NCBI GenBank assembly: GCA_030867875.1
Contig: JAOWCC010000577.1
Location: 155,240,344-155,304,343 of the forward strand
From: Actinernus sp. WN-2022
Taxonomy: Eukaryota > Cnidaria > Anthozoa > Actiniaria > Actinernidae
Reading direction: 5' to 3'
Length of the DNA stretch: 64,000 nt
The translations under genes were made by a program, and so were the position numbers. Under the pieces are notes generated by a model that saw only the letters and a program-made list of their open reading frames with translations, searched no databases and was not told the origin of the DNA. Numbering within the stretch: position 1 is the stretch's first letter; each line of letters opens with the position of its first letter. This document shows, piece after piece, positions 24,301 to 30,400 of the stretch.

Positions 24301-25549
24301 AACATTTCAAGCTTATACAGGTCACTTTGGAGAGTATTTGCATCATCCTGTGATTGTATAGATAGGTACAGCATTGTATCGTCTGCAAAAAGTCTGACTG
24401 TTGAAGCTAAGCCTTCAGGCAGGTCATTTATATATAGCAAGAACAAACATGGGCCCAAGACTGACCCTTGTGGGACTCTGGAATGCACTTTTACTTTGCT
24501 TGAATGTTCTCCCTTTAGAACAACCTGCTGTGAGCGGTTTGTGAGGAATGCTTGGATCCAGTGCTTTGTCTTTCCTCTGATACCATAGTGATCGAGTTTA
24601 TGGATAAGCCGTTGGTGTCCAACCTTGTCACTTAGAAAAGTCCATAATCATGGCATCAGTTTGGCCACCCCCCTGTGTATTGCTTACTAGATCTTGCACC
24701 AGTTCAAGCAGTTGGGTTTCACATGACCTTTTTTCTCTGAATCCACATTGCATATGGTATTTAAGAAATAGAAAACATTTCCCGTGTTTCTATAGAGTTA
24801 TAGAAACACGCGTGGGAGTTTGGGAGAACAAGAAATGGCAGTGGGAACACGAGCCCGAAAGGCGAGTGTTTCCATAGCTATTTCGAGTTCTTCCAAACTT
24901 CCACAAGTGTTTCTAGAACTCTATAGAAACAAGGGGAAAATGTTTTCTATTTCCTTTATAAAATAACCCACAGAAAATAAGTACAACAATGGAAAATCAC
25001 GCATTTATTAGTATCACAAAAATATAAATTCTCCTAACCACGCAATCAAAACTGAGCGTGCGCTCAACTTTCTATGTTTCTATAGAGTTATAGAAACACT
25101 GCTTTCAGCCAATCAGAGCGCGCGTACTATCGAATCTATTTTATAAAAGATGTTGTTTTTATATGCATGCTTCATAATACCACTAACAAGTATATGCTCC
25201 ATTAATTTGCAGGCTATACATGTTAGTGATATTGGTCTGTAGTTTGCAGGATCTGACCTTTTCCCTTTCATGATAATTTCGACTACATGTATGTGGTATG
25301 AAAACCACTACCCCTCCCCCCCTCCCCCAACTCACCTCCCAAAGAATTTTGTTCCCAGGAAACTTGACAAAAAAATTGAGGAGTAGAACAAAACAAAATT
25401 GATGAATAGAAAAACGAACATCTTACCTCGACCTCTACATTTTGCTTTCCAGTGAAAGTGAATTCAGTGAGATGAGGTTTCAGGTTCAGATCATAGTTCT
25501 TGGGGACCACGTTGGTTGGCAGTCTTTCGAACAGCTTCTTGGAAGTCAT
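293..25549 (-). CDS. NPEPPS: Puromycin-sensitive aminopeptidase (M1 family), 5' two fifths, nine exons
   Basis: This is a zinc aminopeptidase of the M1 family; the family removes N-terminal residues from peptides, mostly in the cytosol. Coding exons in order are 25549-25427, 22525-22444, 21405-21209, 11734-11627, 9147-8947, 8676-8580, 8257-8224, 3715-3645 and 327-293. All have AG/GT borders and their phases join into 316 uninterrupted codons. Seen directly: the N-terminal FERLP segment, [30 protein letters not shown], the GAMEN exopeptidase motif (as GAMENWGL) and the zinc motif [10 protein letters not shown]. The second zinc ligand and the C-terminal domains lie left of base 1. Introns of up to 9.5 kb are full of transposons. 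The order of segments matches human NPEPPS closely, so the family call is firm; orthology to one named gene is inferred. Confidence 0.93.
850..1293. mobile_element. 444-bp TIR element with CAGTG ends and a 5-bp duplication
   Basis: The left end reads CAGTGCTTGACCTTA and the right end, inverted, CAGTGCTCGACCTTA. ACAGC lies directly outside both ends (845-849 and 1294-1298), which suggests a 5-bp target duplication. CAGTG termini are typical of hAT elements, and a 5-bp duplication would fit the hAT5 group, but this is inference. The ends carry repeated GGACTAGTAA words and the palindrome ACTAGTCCTGGACTAGT. There is no ORF, so it is a non-autonomous element. Confidence 0.65.
1353..2262 (+). repeat. 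Minisatellite, about 125-bp unit, about seven copies
   Basis: Units share the blocks ATGTGACCGATGACGTCATC, CACTAAGTGATTGATAGGGA, CCACTACCATGTCTGTCCA and GGCATTAGAAATGAGGGAG. Copies differ by scattered substitutions and short indels. Several units contain the perfect palindrome TGACGTCA. A second locus with about three units flanks the element at 28566-34394. Sequence right of the array (about 2453-2500, ending CATCCACGAG) is also repeated at 34724-34765, so the array is part of a dispersed element rather than a plain satellite. Confidence 0.85.
2263..3080. other. Intronic AT-rich stretch without a gene
   Basis: No convincing exon was seen. The word ATAAGCCGCACC occurs twice at about 2711-2742, which looks like the end of an old MITE. 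A short open frame at 2461-2715 shows no recognisable domain. Confidence 0.5.
3085..3355. mobile_element. Small inverted-repeat element
   Basis: Arms of about 45 bases at 3088-3138 and 3305-3352 are near inverse copies; both contain CAGCCTGGGTC and CCCAGGGTGACATC with small changes. It has no coding capacity and is probably a MITE in the NPEPPS intron. Confidence 0.55.
3645..3715 (-). CDS. NPEPPS: NPEPPS exon 8
   Basis: A 71-base exon encoding [20 protein letters not shown] followed by LVVG, between a TATAG acceptor and a GTAGGT donor. It lies between the GAMEN exon and the HEXXH exon, as in the M1 family, and is in phase with both. Confidence 0.93.
4115..5784. mobile_element. CAGTACCGCC element, GCGGTCACC-word family (1.67 kb, complete)
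   Basis: The left end is CAGTACCGCCGGGAATTATA and the right end is its inverse; both are flanked by TA (4113-4114 and 5785-5786). Inside the ends lie zones rich in CCGCGGTCA/GCGGTGACCGCGG words (about 4140-4290 and 5590-5760). Next come copies of a unit of roughly 120 bases containing GAAGCAGTTGGCTTCGTTAG and AACGCGAACGGCGGTCTCG (4331-4560 and 5290-5480). The body is at about 4560-5290. The longest frame, 4557-4919 plus, has no recognisable domain. TA flanks with CAGT ends resemble Tc1/mariner-type elements; no transposase is present. Confidence 0.8.
5890..7056 (+). pseudogene. 3' fragment of a non-LTR retrotransposon (RT C-terminus and 3' UTR)
   Basis: The frame from 5901 encodes [20 protein letters not shown] and then [15 protein letters not shown], a typical C-terminal segment downstream of the reverse-transcriptase core. 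After a frame change near 6260-6320 the protein resumes with [20 protein letters not shown] 3' UTR follows and ends near TTAATAAAGTTTTATCCTAT. Everything upstream of this tail is missing, so it is a 5'-truncated, frameshifted copy inserted in the tetranucleotide array. Confidence 0.8.
7129..7574. mobile_element. End fragment of the GCGGTCACC-word TIR family
   Basis: The right terminus is the inverse of CAGTACCGCAGGAAATTATA followed by TA. Moving inward there is a GC-rich zone and three copies of the subterminal unit (CGAAGCCAACTGCTTC, inverted relative to the 4.1-kb element). The other terminus is missing, so only one arm survives. Confidence 0.75.
8224..8257 (-). CDS. NPEPPS: NPEPPS exon 7: GAMEN micro-exon
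   Basis: A 34-base exon between a CATTAG acceptor and a GTTGGT donor. It encodes [10 protein letters not shown] with split codons at both ends (Gly before, Arg after). GAMEN is the substrate N-terminus recognition motif of M1 aminopeptidases. Phase agrees with both neighbouring exons. Confidence 0.93.
8580..8676 (-). CDS. NPEPPS: NPEPPS exon 6
   Basis: A 97-base exon encoding [20 protein letters not shown] followed by [12 protein letters not shown] and the first base of a glycine codon. It begins the catalytic thermolysin-like domain. Acceptor AACAAG, donor GTATGT. Confidence 0.94.
8947..9147 (-). CDS. NPEPPS: NPEPPS exon 5
   Basis: A 201-base exon of 67 codons, with [20 protein letters not shown] in the middle and GQFALE at the end. 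It forms the end of the N-terminal beta domain. Acceptor TGTGCAG, donor GTGGGT. Confidence 0.94.
9431..9646 (+). repeat. Split direct repeat A1
   Basis: Left copy of the A repeat, beginning TTAAATTGTGGCTAAATG and ending GGATCAGTGCTC. It is ungapped against A2 at 11101-11316 with one mismatch. Confidence 0.92.
9631..10816 (+). pseudogene. Tyrosine recombinase/integrase, one stop and one frameshift
   Basis: The frame 9907-10608 opens with [17 protein letters not shown], a typical SAM-like N-terminal domain, and continues through [11 protein letters not shown], which holds the first catalytic arginine (about 10311-10313). After a shift near 10541-10560 the frame ending at 10816 gives HSFRIGAAT (H-x-x-R at 10661-10672) and [10 protein letters not shown], with the nucleophilic tyrosine at about 10762. 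All catalytic landmarks remain. The same frame extends upstream from 9631 and is broken by one TAG just before the conserved start region. In DIRS-type elements such enzymes integrate circular DNA. The lesions suggest a recently inactivated copy. Confidence 0.85.
10982..11104 (+). repeat. Split direct repeat B1
   Basis: A 123-base repeat starting GTGGTGGGCTGTGATTCGG, identical by eye to 11391-11513. Its last bases overlap the start of A2, so the B1/A2 junction is a few bases of TTTAAA. Confidence 0.92.
11101..11316 (+). repeat. Split direct repeat A2
   Basis: Right copy of the 216-base A repeat, directly abutting B1. It differs from A1 at one position and is followed by CCCTCCCTCCC and unique sequence up to B2. 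Confidence 0.92.
11391..11513 (+). repeat. Split direct repeat B2
   Basis: Terminal copy of B, ending GATGAGTTTAA. No target duplication is evident, as expected for tyrosine-recombinase insertion; only TTA is shared between the outer ends. Confidence 0.9.
11627..11734 (-). CDS. NPEPPS: NPEPPS exon 4
   Basis: A 108-base exon of 36 codons that begins [20 protein letters not shown] and ends [12 protein letters not shown]. Acceptor TTTCAG, donor [16 protein letters not shown] is a strongly conserved M1 signature. Confidence 0.95.
12011..12091. repeat. Imperfect hairpin
   Basis: TCAGATGGTAC near 12011 is repeated inverted at about 12081-12091, and CTCACTTCC pairs with GGAAGTGAG in the apical part. 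It lies in an intron and is best read as a short fold-back element; a structured RNA cannot be excluded. Confidence 0.4.
13140..13425 (+). pseudogene. RecQ-like DNA helicase fragment (motifs 0, I and Ia)
   Basis: Reading from about 13148 gives [12 protein letters not shown]. After a +1 shift follows [20 protein letters not shown], with the Walker A box TGWGKS at 13212-13229. Downstream, [20 protein letters not shown] matches motif Ia of RecQ-family helicases. Frames are broken several times and only the first part of the helicase core is present. The fragment sits between the arms of a fold-back element, so it is probably captured sequence rather than a host gene in situ. Confidence 0.65.
13985..15075 (+). 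repeat. Subterminal repeats, about 130-bp unit, about five copies
   Basis: Each unit contains CGAAGCAGTTGGCTTCGTTT, AATAAGAACGCGAACGGCGG, GAGTAAGAAAGACAACTCAT and AAGATTGTTAGCGGGCC. Unit starts are near 13997, 14110, 14252, 14388 and 14530; the last unit is split by the MITE at 14555-14979. The same unit, with a few percent difference, forms the subterminal repeats of the element at 4115-5784. Confidence 0.8.
14555..14979. mobile_element. 425-bp Harbinger-like MITE
   Basis: Ends are GGGCCAAATCGCACT and, inverted, GGGCCGAATCGCACT. TTA on both sides (14552-14554 and 14980-14982) looks like a 3-bp target duplication, as in PIF/Harbinger elements. It splits a subterminal repeat: the CTTCGTT...AATAAGAACGC sequence rejoins across it. 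There is no coding region. Confidence 0.7.
16093..16169 (+). other. tRNA-like (SINE-type) block in left arm
   Basis: GGCTCTATGGTACAGTGGTC resembles a pol III A box within a D arm, and GAGTTCGAGTCCT at 16143-16155 fits a B box. The acceptor ends do not pair, so it is not a functional tRNA. It is followed by GTGCACTG and an A-run, as in the head of a tRNA-derived SINE. Confidence 0.55.
16656..16860 (-). pseudogene. Pif1-like helicase fragment (Walker A region)
   Basis: On the minus strand, [20 protein letters not shown] is followed, after one frameshift, by [19 protein letters not shown] and then [19 protein letters not shown] is the Walker A box, and the preceding GHNVFI and following I-C-S-x-G-I-A fit Pif1-family helicases. 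Only about 65 codons survive. The fragment ends exactly where the inverted arm begins, so the arms appear to have formed around or beside it. Confidence 0.75.
17661..17737 (-). other. tRNA-like (SINE-type) block in right arm
   Basis: Inverted copy of the block at 16093-16169 with two visible substitutions near the anticodon-arm region (GCGCGTTC there, GCACGTCC here). A/B-box-like parts and the A-run are kept. Confidence 0.55.
18803..19776. mobile_element. TIR element with TTTGCGCGATGGAAAAAG words
   Basis: The left zone 18803-18910 and right zone 19645-19776 are inverse to each other in word content (ATCGCGCAAATCGCGCC and GCGCGATGGAAAAAGGGC). The central 700 bases are AT-rich with no recognisable coding sequence. 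It is inserted inside a wider inverted repeat: CGAAGTTGGTGTACACGACG near 18554 is inverse to CGTGTACACCAACTCCGTGC near 20175. Confidence 0.6.
21209..21405 (-). CDS. NPEPPS: NPEPPS exon 3
   Basis: A 197-base exon encoding [20 protein letters not shown] through [20 protein letters not shown] to VTQFE. Acceptor TGGCAG, donor GTTAGT. Two leading bases join the A left by exon 2 to make an Arg codon. Confidence 0.95.
21439..21850. mobile_element. 412-bp TIR element
   Basis: GCCGGTAACAAAATGAG at the left is repeated inverted at the right end (CTCATTTTGTTACCGGC), with GGAACTGGGAC/GGTCCCAGTCTCC matching further in. An inner hairpin uses TGTCCCTCCAAA and TTTGGAGGGACA. It is non-coding. Confidence 0.65.
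22444..22525 (-). CDS. NPEPPS: NPEPPS exon 2
   Basis: An 82-base exon encoding [20 protein letters not shown] then QFSSGDL, plus one base. Acceptor TTCAG, donor GTAAGT. LNCLDI corresponds to the MNCADI segment of vertebrate NPEPPS. Confidence 0.9.
22672..22830 (+). mobile_element. tRNA-derived SINE
   Basis: The head TCAGTTAGCGCAGTGGTAAA contains a clear A box, and GCGGGTTCAAACCCC is a B box. The acceptor arm is degraded. A tail follows with AACCGAGTAGAAGGTGCTGC. The reverse frame gives the [14 protein letters not shown] peptide that tRNA-derived SINEs often produce. Confidence 0.7.
22906..23640. mobile_element. CAGTACCGCC element, third family (ACCGCGGTTTTA words), right end missing
   Basis: CAGTACCGCCTGGAATTATT follows TA at 22904-22905, and the first 20 bases resemble the 4.1-kb element. 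Subterminal words ACCGCGGTTTTA, GCGGTCAAAATCTGCGGC and AATGAAAGCCGCGG follow. Repeats of about 90 bases then appear in both orientations at 23150-23470 (GAAGCGAAAATA, GTGAAACTAAGACT, GAGTGCTTCTCTACCC). No right TIR is seen before the retroelement fragment that starts near 23650. Confidence 0.65.
23650..25290 (-). pseudogene. CR1/L2-like non-LTR reverse transcriptase fragment, split by a MITE
   Basis: On the minus strand from 25290: [20 protein letters not shown] (RT block 1-2), then after the insert at 24767-25150 [20 protein letters not shown] and [12 protein letters not shown] (catalytic F-A-D-D), then [16 protein letters not shown] and [20 protein letters not shown], ending near a Gly-Arg-Thr-Ser-Arg motif. 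Frameshifts occur at about 24230 and 23990. The endonuclease and 5' part are absent. It lies antisense to MPND and in the same sense as NPEPPS, in NPEPPS intron 1. Confidence 0.85.
24767..25150. mobile_element. Fold-back MITE inserted in the RT fragment
   Basis: GAAATAGAAAACATTT at the left is repeated inverted near 24933-24952, and TTTCTATAGAGTTATAGAAAC occurs in three places, partly inverted. The right part contains CCAATCAGAGCGCGCGTACT. RT-coding sequence resumes on either side, which fixes the insertion limits to within about ten bases. Confidence 0.65.
25427..25549 (-). CDS. NPEPPS: NPEPPS exon 1 (start exon)
   Basis: The start ATG at 25549 gives [20 protein letters not shown], which aligns in length with the short start of human NPEPPS. 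The 41-codon exon ends at a GTAAGA donor. The frame stays open upstream to 25819, with further ATGs at 25708 and 25819; this could be an N-terminal extension, discussed under findings. Confidence 0.88.
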
Positions 25550-25819
25550 TACACAACCTCTTTTAGCTAGGAAATACGTGCAAATAGGAACTAGAGACTT
25601 TTGTTTAGCTGCTTGCCTGAATAAAAGAGTGAAAAGGCCAGAAGGAAAACAGCGAAAGTGTGTTTTCCTCGTAAAAGCGGAGCAGAGCACTAAAACTGGA
25701 GTGTTCATGTACACACTTCCGCCGAAAAAGAAAGACGACCTCGTTCCCAGGACACCATCGTGGTTATGCGCGTAAAGGCCCCTGGGAGCGAGTTGAAATA
25801 TCCGATCAGCTATCGACAT

Positions 25820-25888
25820 CTAGCCTGCGAAAAAAAATACAGAAGAGCCGGCAAGCAGGCTAGAGCTCTGGTGCTGCTTTCGCAGGCT
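25820..25888. mobile_element. Very short fold-back MITE with TAGCCTGCGAAA ends
   Basis: TAGCCTGCGAAAAAAA at 25821 is inverse to TTTCGCAGGCTA ending at 25888. It abuts the upstream limit of the NPEPPS open frame. The AGCCTGC end is shared with the larger fold-back element at 59.0 kb. Confidence 0.65.
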
Positions 25889-27158
25889 AATCGACATCAC
25901 GAGAAATAAAGAATTGGATAAAATATCCTCGCAACCTTCACTAAAATCTTTCTGCGTTGAGTCATGAAAATAGAACCCGTTATGTTGGTATGATTGAAAT
26001 GTTAACTACAGTCTACATGTAAGTTGCCGGTCAGTTTAAGAACTCTAAGATTCCGAAATATTATTGATTACTATCCCCAGCTCTCCTCTCTTGTTCGTTT
26101 AGAATTCATTCGCTCGAAAACTCTGGAAAATGGGTAGGTGAAGTAGATGTTCTTCCTAAATGTTGATTCGTAAACGTCCAAGCCTTGCTTAAAGACTTTT
26201 CCACTAGTCAGTAATTGTTCACTAAGATGAGGAGCATATTTTCGATCTCGTTTTGTTTTGCACTCTGATTTGTGTTCAAGTTATATTATACATGTAATAT
26301 AGATACGATAGTACACGCGCTCTGATTGACTAAAAAGCCATGTTTTATCAGAGTATAAAACATGGCTAAGGCTTCTTTATTCGTTAAATAATATGCTGTT
26401 TACCTAAATTGCTGTCCTAAAGCAGTAAATGGTATTTTTTCCATGGCTCCGCAACTCCTTGGAACCAATGCAATAGCGATATTTCGTGTTGATAAACATT
26501 ACAATTGTTATGCTGATGTGCCAAACATGATTTCAAAAGGCTGACCAATCAATCTTTGGTTGGCACATTAATGACAAATTATGGTGACGTGGTAGTAAGG
26601 ATTGCTATTATCCTGTGCAATGCTTATGCACTTATCAATAATTGAAACCCGACACCCCAAGTGGTCTGAATGGGTTTTTAAAAGGCAATTAAAATCAATT
26701 AAATAAACCAGCTACTCAATAAACTACAGGAGAAGCTCATCCATCCTAAATGATGATGGAACTTAGTTGGAGCGAGGTTATTGAGTGCCCAGAGCTGAGT
26801 GCAGGGCCTAGGGTCAGAGCTTGCAAGCTTAATTGCCAGGATGCCCTAACAACCAATCAGCCCAGAGTACTGGGTGATACATAAGAGTGGGCAAAGGAAA
26901 CAAGGGAGGGAGGGAAAAGCAGCAAGCCTGATTGTGACAAGGAGCAACTGACAAGCAATGTAAAACACTGGAATAATTAACAATAAGCTTGCATTTCCGG
27001 ATAACTGACTCAGACCCATGGTCACATCAACCCACTGCCACAGGGACCCCAGTCTAGCTGGATATTAACCATGAGTAAATTACATTATTTAGCCTTGATT
27101 AAATAACTGACTTTTGTATTATTATCTGTATAAATACATGTGAAATTAATAATAGTTA
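25889..27158. promoter_or_regulatory. Head-to-head intergenic region between NPEPPS and MPND
   Basis: The 5' ends of two divergent genes face each other here, so promoters of both are expected within this stretch. No clear TATA box or CpG-rich core could be picked out. A fold-back MITE lies at 26285-26400. ATGG followed by the donor-like GTAGGT at 26130-26138 is a possible MPND start micro-exon; its phase would fit exon 2, but this is weak evidence. Confidence 0.4.
26285..26400. mobile_element. Fragment of a fold-back MITE family
   Basis: TATAGATACGATAGTACACG, CGCGCTCTGATTGACTAA and AACATGGCTAAGGCTTCTTT match the larger copy at 41530-41870. The palindromic part ATGTTTTATCAGAGTATAAA remains. 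Confidence 0.6.
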
Positions 27159-27270
27159 ATGCCAGGGCATGTAATAGACCCTATGACAAGACTAATAATT
27201 TTTATTTGTGTATTTTGTATAATGTTCTTTGGTAATATCTATATAGACCCATTCCCTTCCTATTCAAAAG

Positions 27271-27470
27271 AAAAAGATGAAAGCGCAGAAGAAGAGGAGG
27301 AGGAGGAAGGGGCCAATGAAGAAGAAGAAGTAGAGGAAAAAGTGGCCAAGCCAACTGGTAAGACAAGGAAGCCACAATCCTTTCTGACTGGTCGTGGAGT
27401 TACTCTTGCCATGCTGTTAGAAGATGATGTTGTGCAATCTGGTGAAAAACTCCTGTCTATAGACTATCTG
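27271..27470 (+). CDS. MPND: MPND exon: acidic N-terminus and start of RAMA domain
   Basis: After a run of Glu residues the exon encodes TGRGVTLAMLLEDDVVQSGE then KLLSIDYL, the first strand set of a RAMA domain, ending at a GTGAGA donor. The acceptor is placed at CAAAAG (27265-27270) after a pyrimidine-rich stretch, but GCAG at 27284-27287 is an alternative. The open frame upstream to 27159 looks intronic. Confidence 0.85.
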
Positions 27471-30400
27471 GTGAGACCTCCATTATTAGTTGATGCAATA
27501 TACAGCAATATTATAATATGTACATATACATTATATACAGTTCAACCCCATTATATAGAAGAGCACGCAATTTCATTGCCTGCTCAGCATGTTTGATTTT
27601 CTTATAAGTTGATTAAATTTGACCTACATGTAGGTTGAAAAAAAAATGACTTACACGTAAGTTGAAAAAAATGACCTAGGTTAAAATAAATTTGACCTGA
27701 AACTAAATTTGACCTGTAACATATCCACAGTTTTTCAATACCTCGAGTGTGCATTATTTCGTTATACACAATGTACAAATGTAGAACATGGAGTTCCCCC
27801 ATCTTTTATTTGTTAGTACATATTTTGTTAACTGCCAAATGTTATTGAATATGTACCAGTATATACTGTATAATATAACTGTATAATACAATGTATATTA
27901 TTTTTCAGGGACAGAAGTTTCAGGCGGACCTTCTCCCTGATGGCCGTATCAAGTGGCCAGATGCCAACAAGGTGTTCAACTCACCATCAGCTTGGGCTAT
28001 ATACTGCAAGAGACTGGTGAATCCCTCAAAGAAATCTGGATGTGGATGGGCATCTGTAAGTACTACAGTGAAGTTTTCCCAACAAGTGGACTCAGTGAGC
28101 CATTTGCACCTGACAGTCCAGCTCCTTCCCAAAATTAACTGAGTCTCTCAATCTCTCAAAAGATAATATTTTTCATGAAAATTAAAGGAGCTTGTTCCAT
28201 GCTTTCAAAATACATGTATACAGTGAGCACTGGCAATAATAATTTTTCATAAAATTTAATATGTTGTGGTACAATTTTAATCCCTGGTGCAATGTATTTT
28301 TTTGCACCAGTGCAATTTGTTTGCACCAGTACAATTATCAAGATTCTAAAAAGGGATTTTAATTTTTTGGTATTCATAAAAAAACATAGGGCCCCTAAGG
28401 GCAACTCGCGGATGGTCAGTGAGCTATGTTGACATATACTAAACATCACGTGATTGATGACATCATTAATTGTTCCGTCATCACCACTAAGTAAATCGTG
28501 GGGACCCAATACCATGTCTGTCCAAGTTTGAACTGGCTGGCATTAGAATGAGGGAGATACAGGTACAGTACAGCCGTAAAATAATGCACACGCAAGAACT
28601 TATTTTTGCGTCCGCAAGCCAACAGGTTCTTGCGTGCAGCTTGCGCTTGAAATTATTGAACTAACGCAAGAACTTAAGACCCGCAAGAAGTTCTTTCCGC
28701 AAGAAGATCAACACGCAAGAAGTTCAGTCCGCAAGAAGATCAACCCGCAAGAAGATGCAAGAAGGTAAACTTTAAGAAGACATACAAGACGTGGCATATG
28801 AGAACATGTTTGTGTTTTATGTGAGATCGCTAATAAGAAACGGAACCTTTGAGAACCATGAAAGTTTACTAATATCTTAAACTGAAGTAGAGTTTTGAGA
28901 GATTAAGCACCACGTTCTACGGGAAATGTCAGCCCGCCGTCAAAATATATAAGAAAAGTGGAAAAGAATTCCAACGTTCACAACAAACACGGATCTACTC
29001 GACCTTACGTAAAAACTGAAAATGTCAAGCAGCAAACGCGCGAAAATTTTGGTCATGTTTTCATTTCTGCCGTTCGCGGGATGTGTATGTTTGCTTGTAT
29101 AAGACAAGCATTACCAATTCATACTTATTTCTTTCTTTTGTGTATTATTATCTTATGTGTATTGTATTTATATGTGTTTATATGTGTCAGACTAGTGTGT
29201 ATTACATATGATTTGATAAAATATGATATGTGAATAAATTATGTATTATTGAAATGGTTTCTTTGAATGTTGAGTATAAAAATATATATCTCTTAAGCTA
29301 ATGATGTTCCCCCTACCCCCCTTATTTTCATTTTATTTACAACAATTTATTTATTTCATTTATTTCACCTGAAATATTTGTAATTTATTTATCTAAAATA
29401 TTTAGAGTAAAAATTATATGAAAATACTTTTACATTAACCCTTTCGCACCCGAACCGGCCGTAACCGGCCAATATCAAGCATGTACCTGGAAAAAATTAT
29501 TGCATCAAACCTAGACACGCTGGAAATACGATGTTGCGATATTATTTCAAGGGATGAATGACTTCAAAGCCACAGCTATAACTGGGATCGCTTGACTCTC
29601 CCACTTTGGAGAAAAACTCATTTGTTTTGGAGATCGTTTTTCGTTTCTCCGATTTTCACCAATTTTGAGGAGCTGAAAATTGCCCTCCAAAATCCTTCCC
29701 ATTCGCCCTTGAAATCAAAAGCAAACACAAAATCAGCACTCAGTCATTACAGTACCTTCTTTAATCTTTCGAACCACCAGGTTTGTTTGCACAAAACACA
29801 CATTGCGACTTTGAAGCGTGCTATTCTTAATGCTGCACTTCTCTCCACCATGTTTTTCCTGCTCCCACCTCCAATTGCATGCTGGATAATCAACAAAAAA
29901 TTCACAAGGGGACCCCCCCTCTGGGACTCCTGTAGGTTTTTTTTATAAGTCTTTTACCCCTACAACCAAGAGCGGTGATTTGGACTCAAGCCGTTGCTTT
30001 AAAGTGACAAAAACACATCTTAATAGGTTGAGCAGGGGAAAAAGACAACCAACTGCAGAATTTCAAGGGTTTCAGTGAAGAATTATTTCATGTGTCCCAA
30101 AGCAGAAACACAAAAGAAAAACCCTATGAAACCCCTCACAGGCCTACTAAAGGCAAACCAAGTACTTTTCAGCCGTCATCAGACTTAATGATGTCCTCTA
30201 GCTCTCTTACAGTGGCTTATTTGTCCAAAATTAGAGCACATTTCATTGGAAAACCTACAGAAGAAACCATACTCACCGCTGCCGAGTCTGTAGAATTCTG
30301 CCGAATGGCATCATGGGGAAAGTTTGAGCCCTTGGTTTAAAAAGTCAGCAGTATTTAACTAGCCCGGGCTAGCCAAACTGGAACTAAGGGGGGAGGGTTG

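Noticed and set aside
24238..24588. 116-codon plus-strand ORF
   Set aside because: It is a shadow of the minus-strand reverse transcriptase fragment.
27159..27270. Hydrophobic N-terminus or signal anchor of MPND
   Set aside because: The stretch before 27271 reads as a hydrophobic peptide but is an AT-rich intron ending in a pyrimidine tract and AG; MPND homologues have no such segment.
28958..29233. Membrane protein with hydrophobic C-terminus
   Set aside because: The hydrophobic part is translated from TGTGTATT-type low-complexity DNA inside a transposon; no supporting context.
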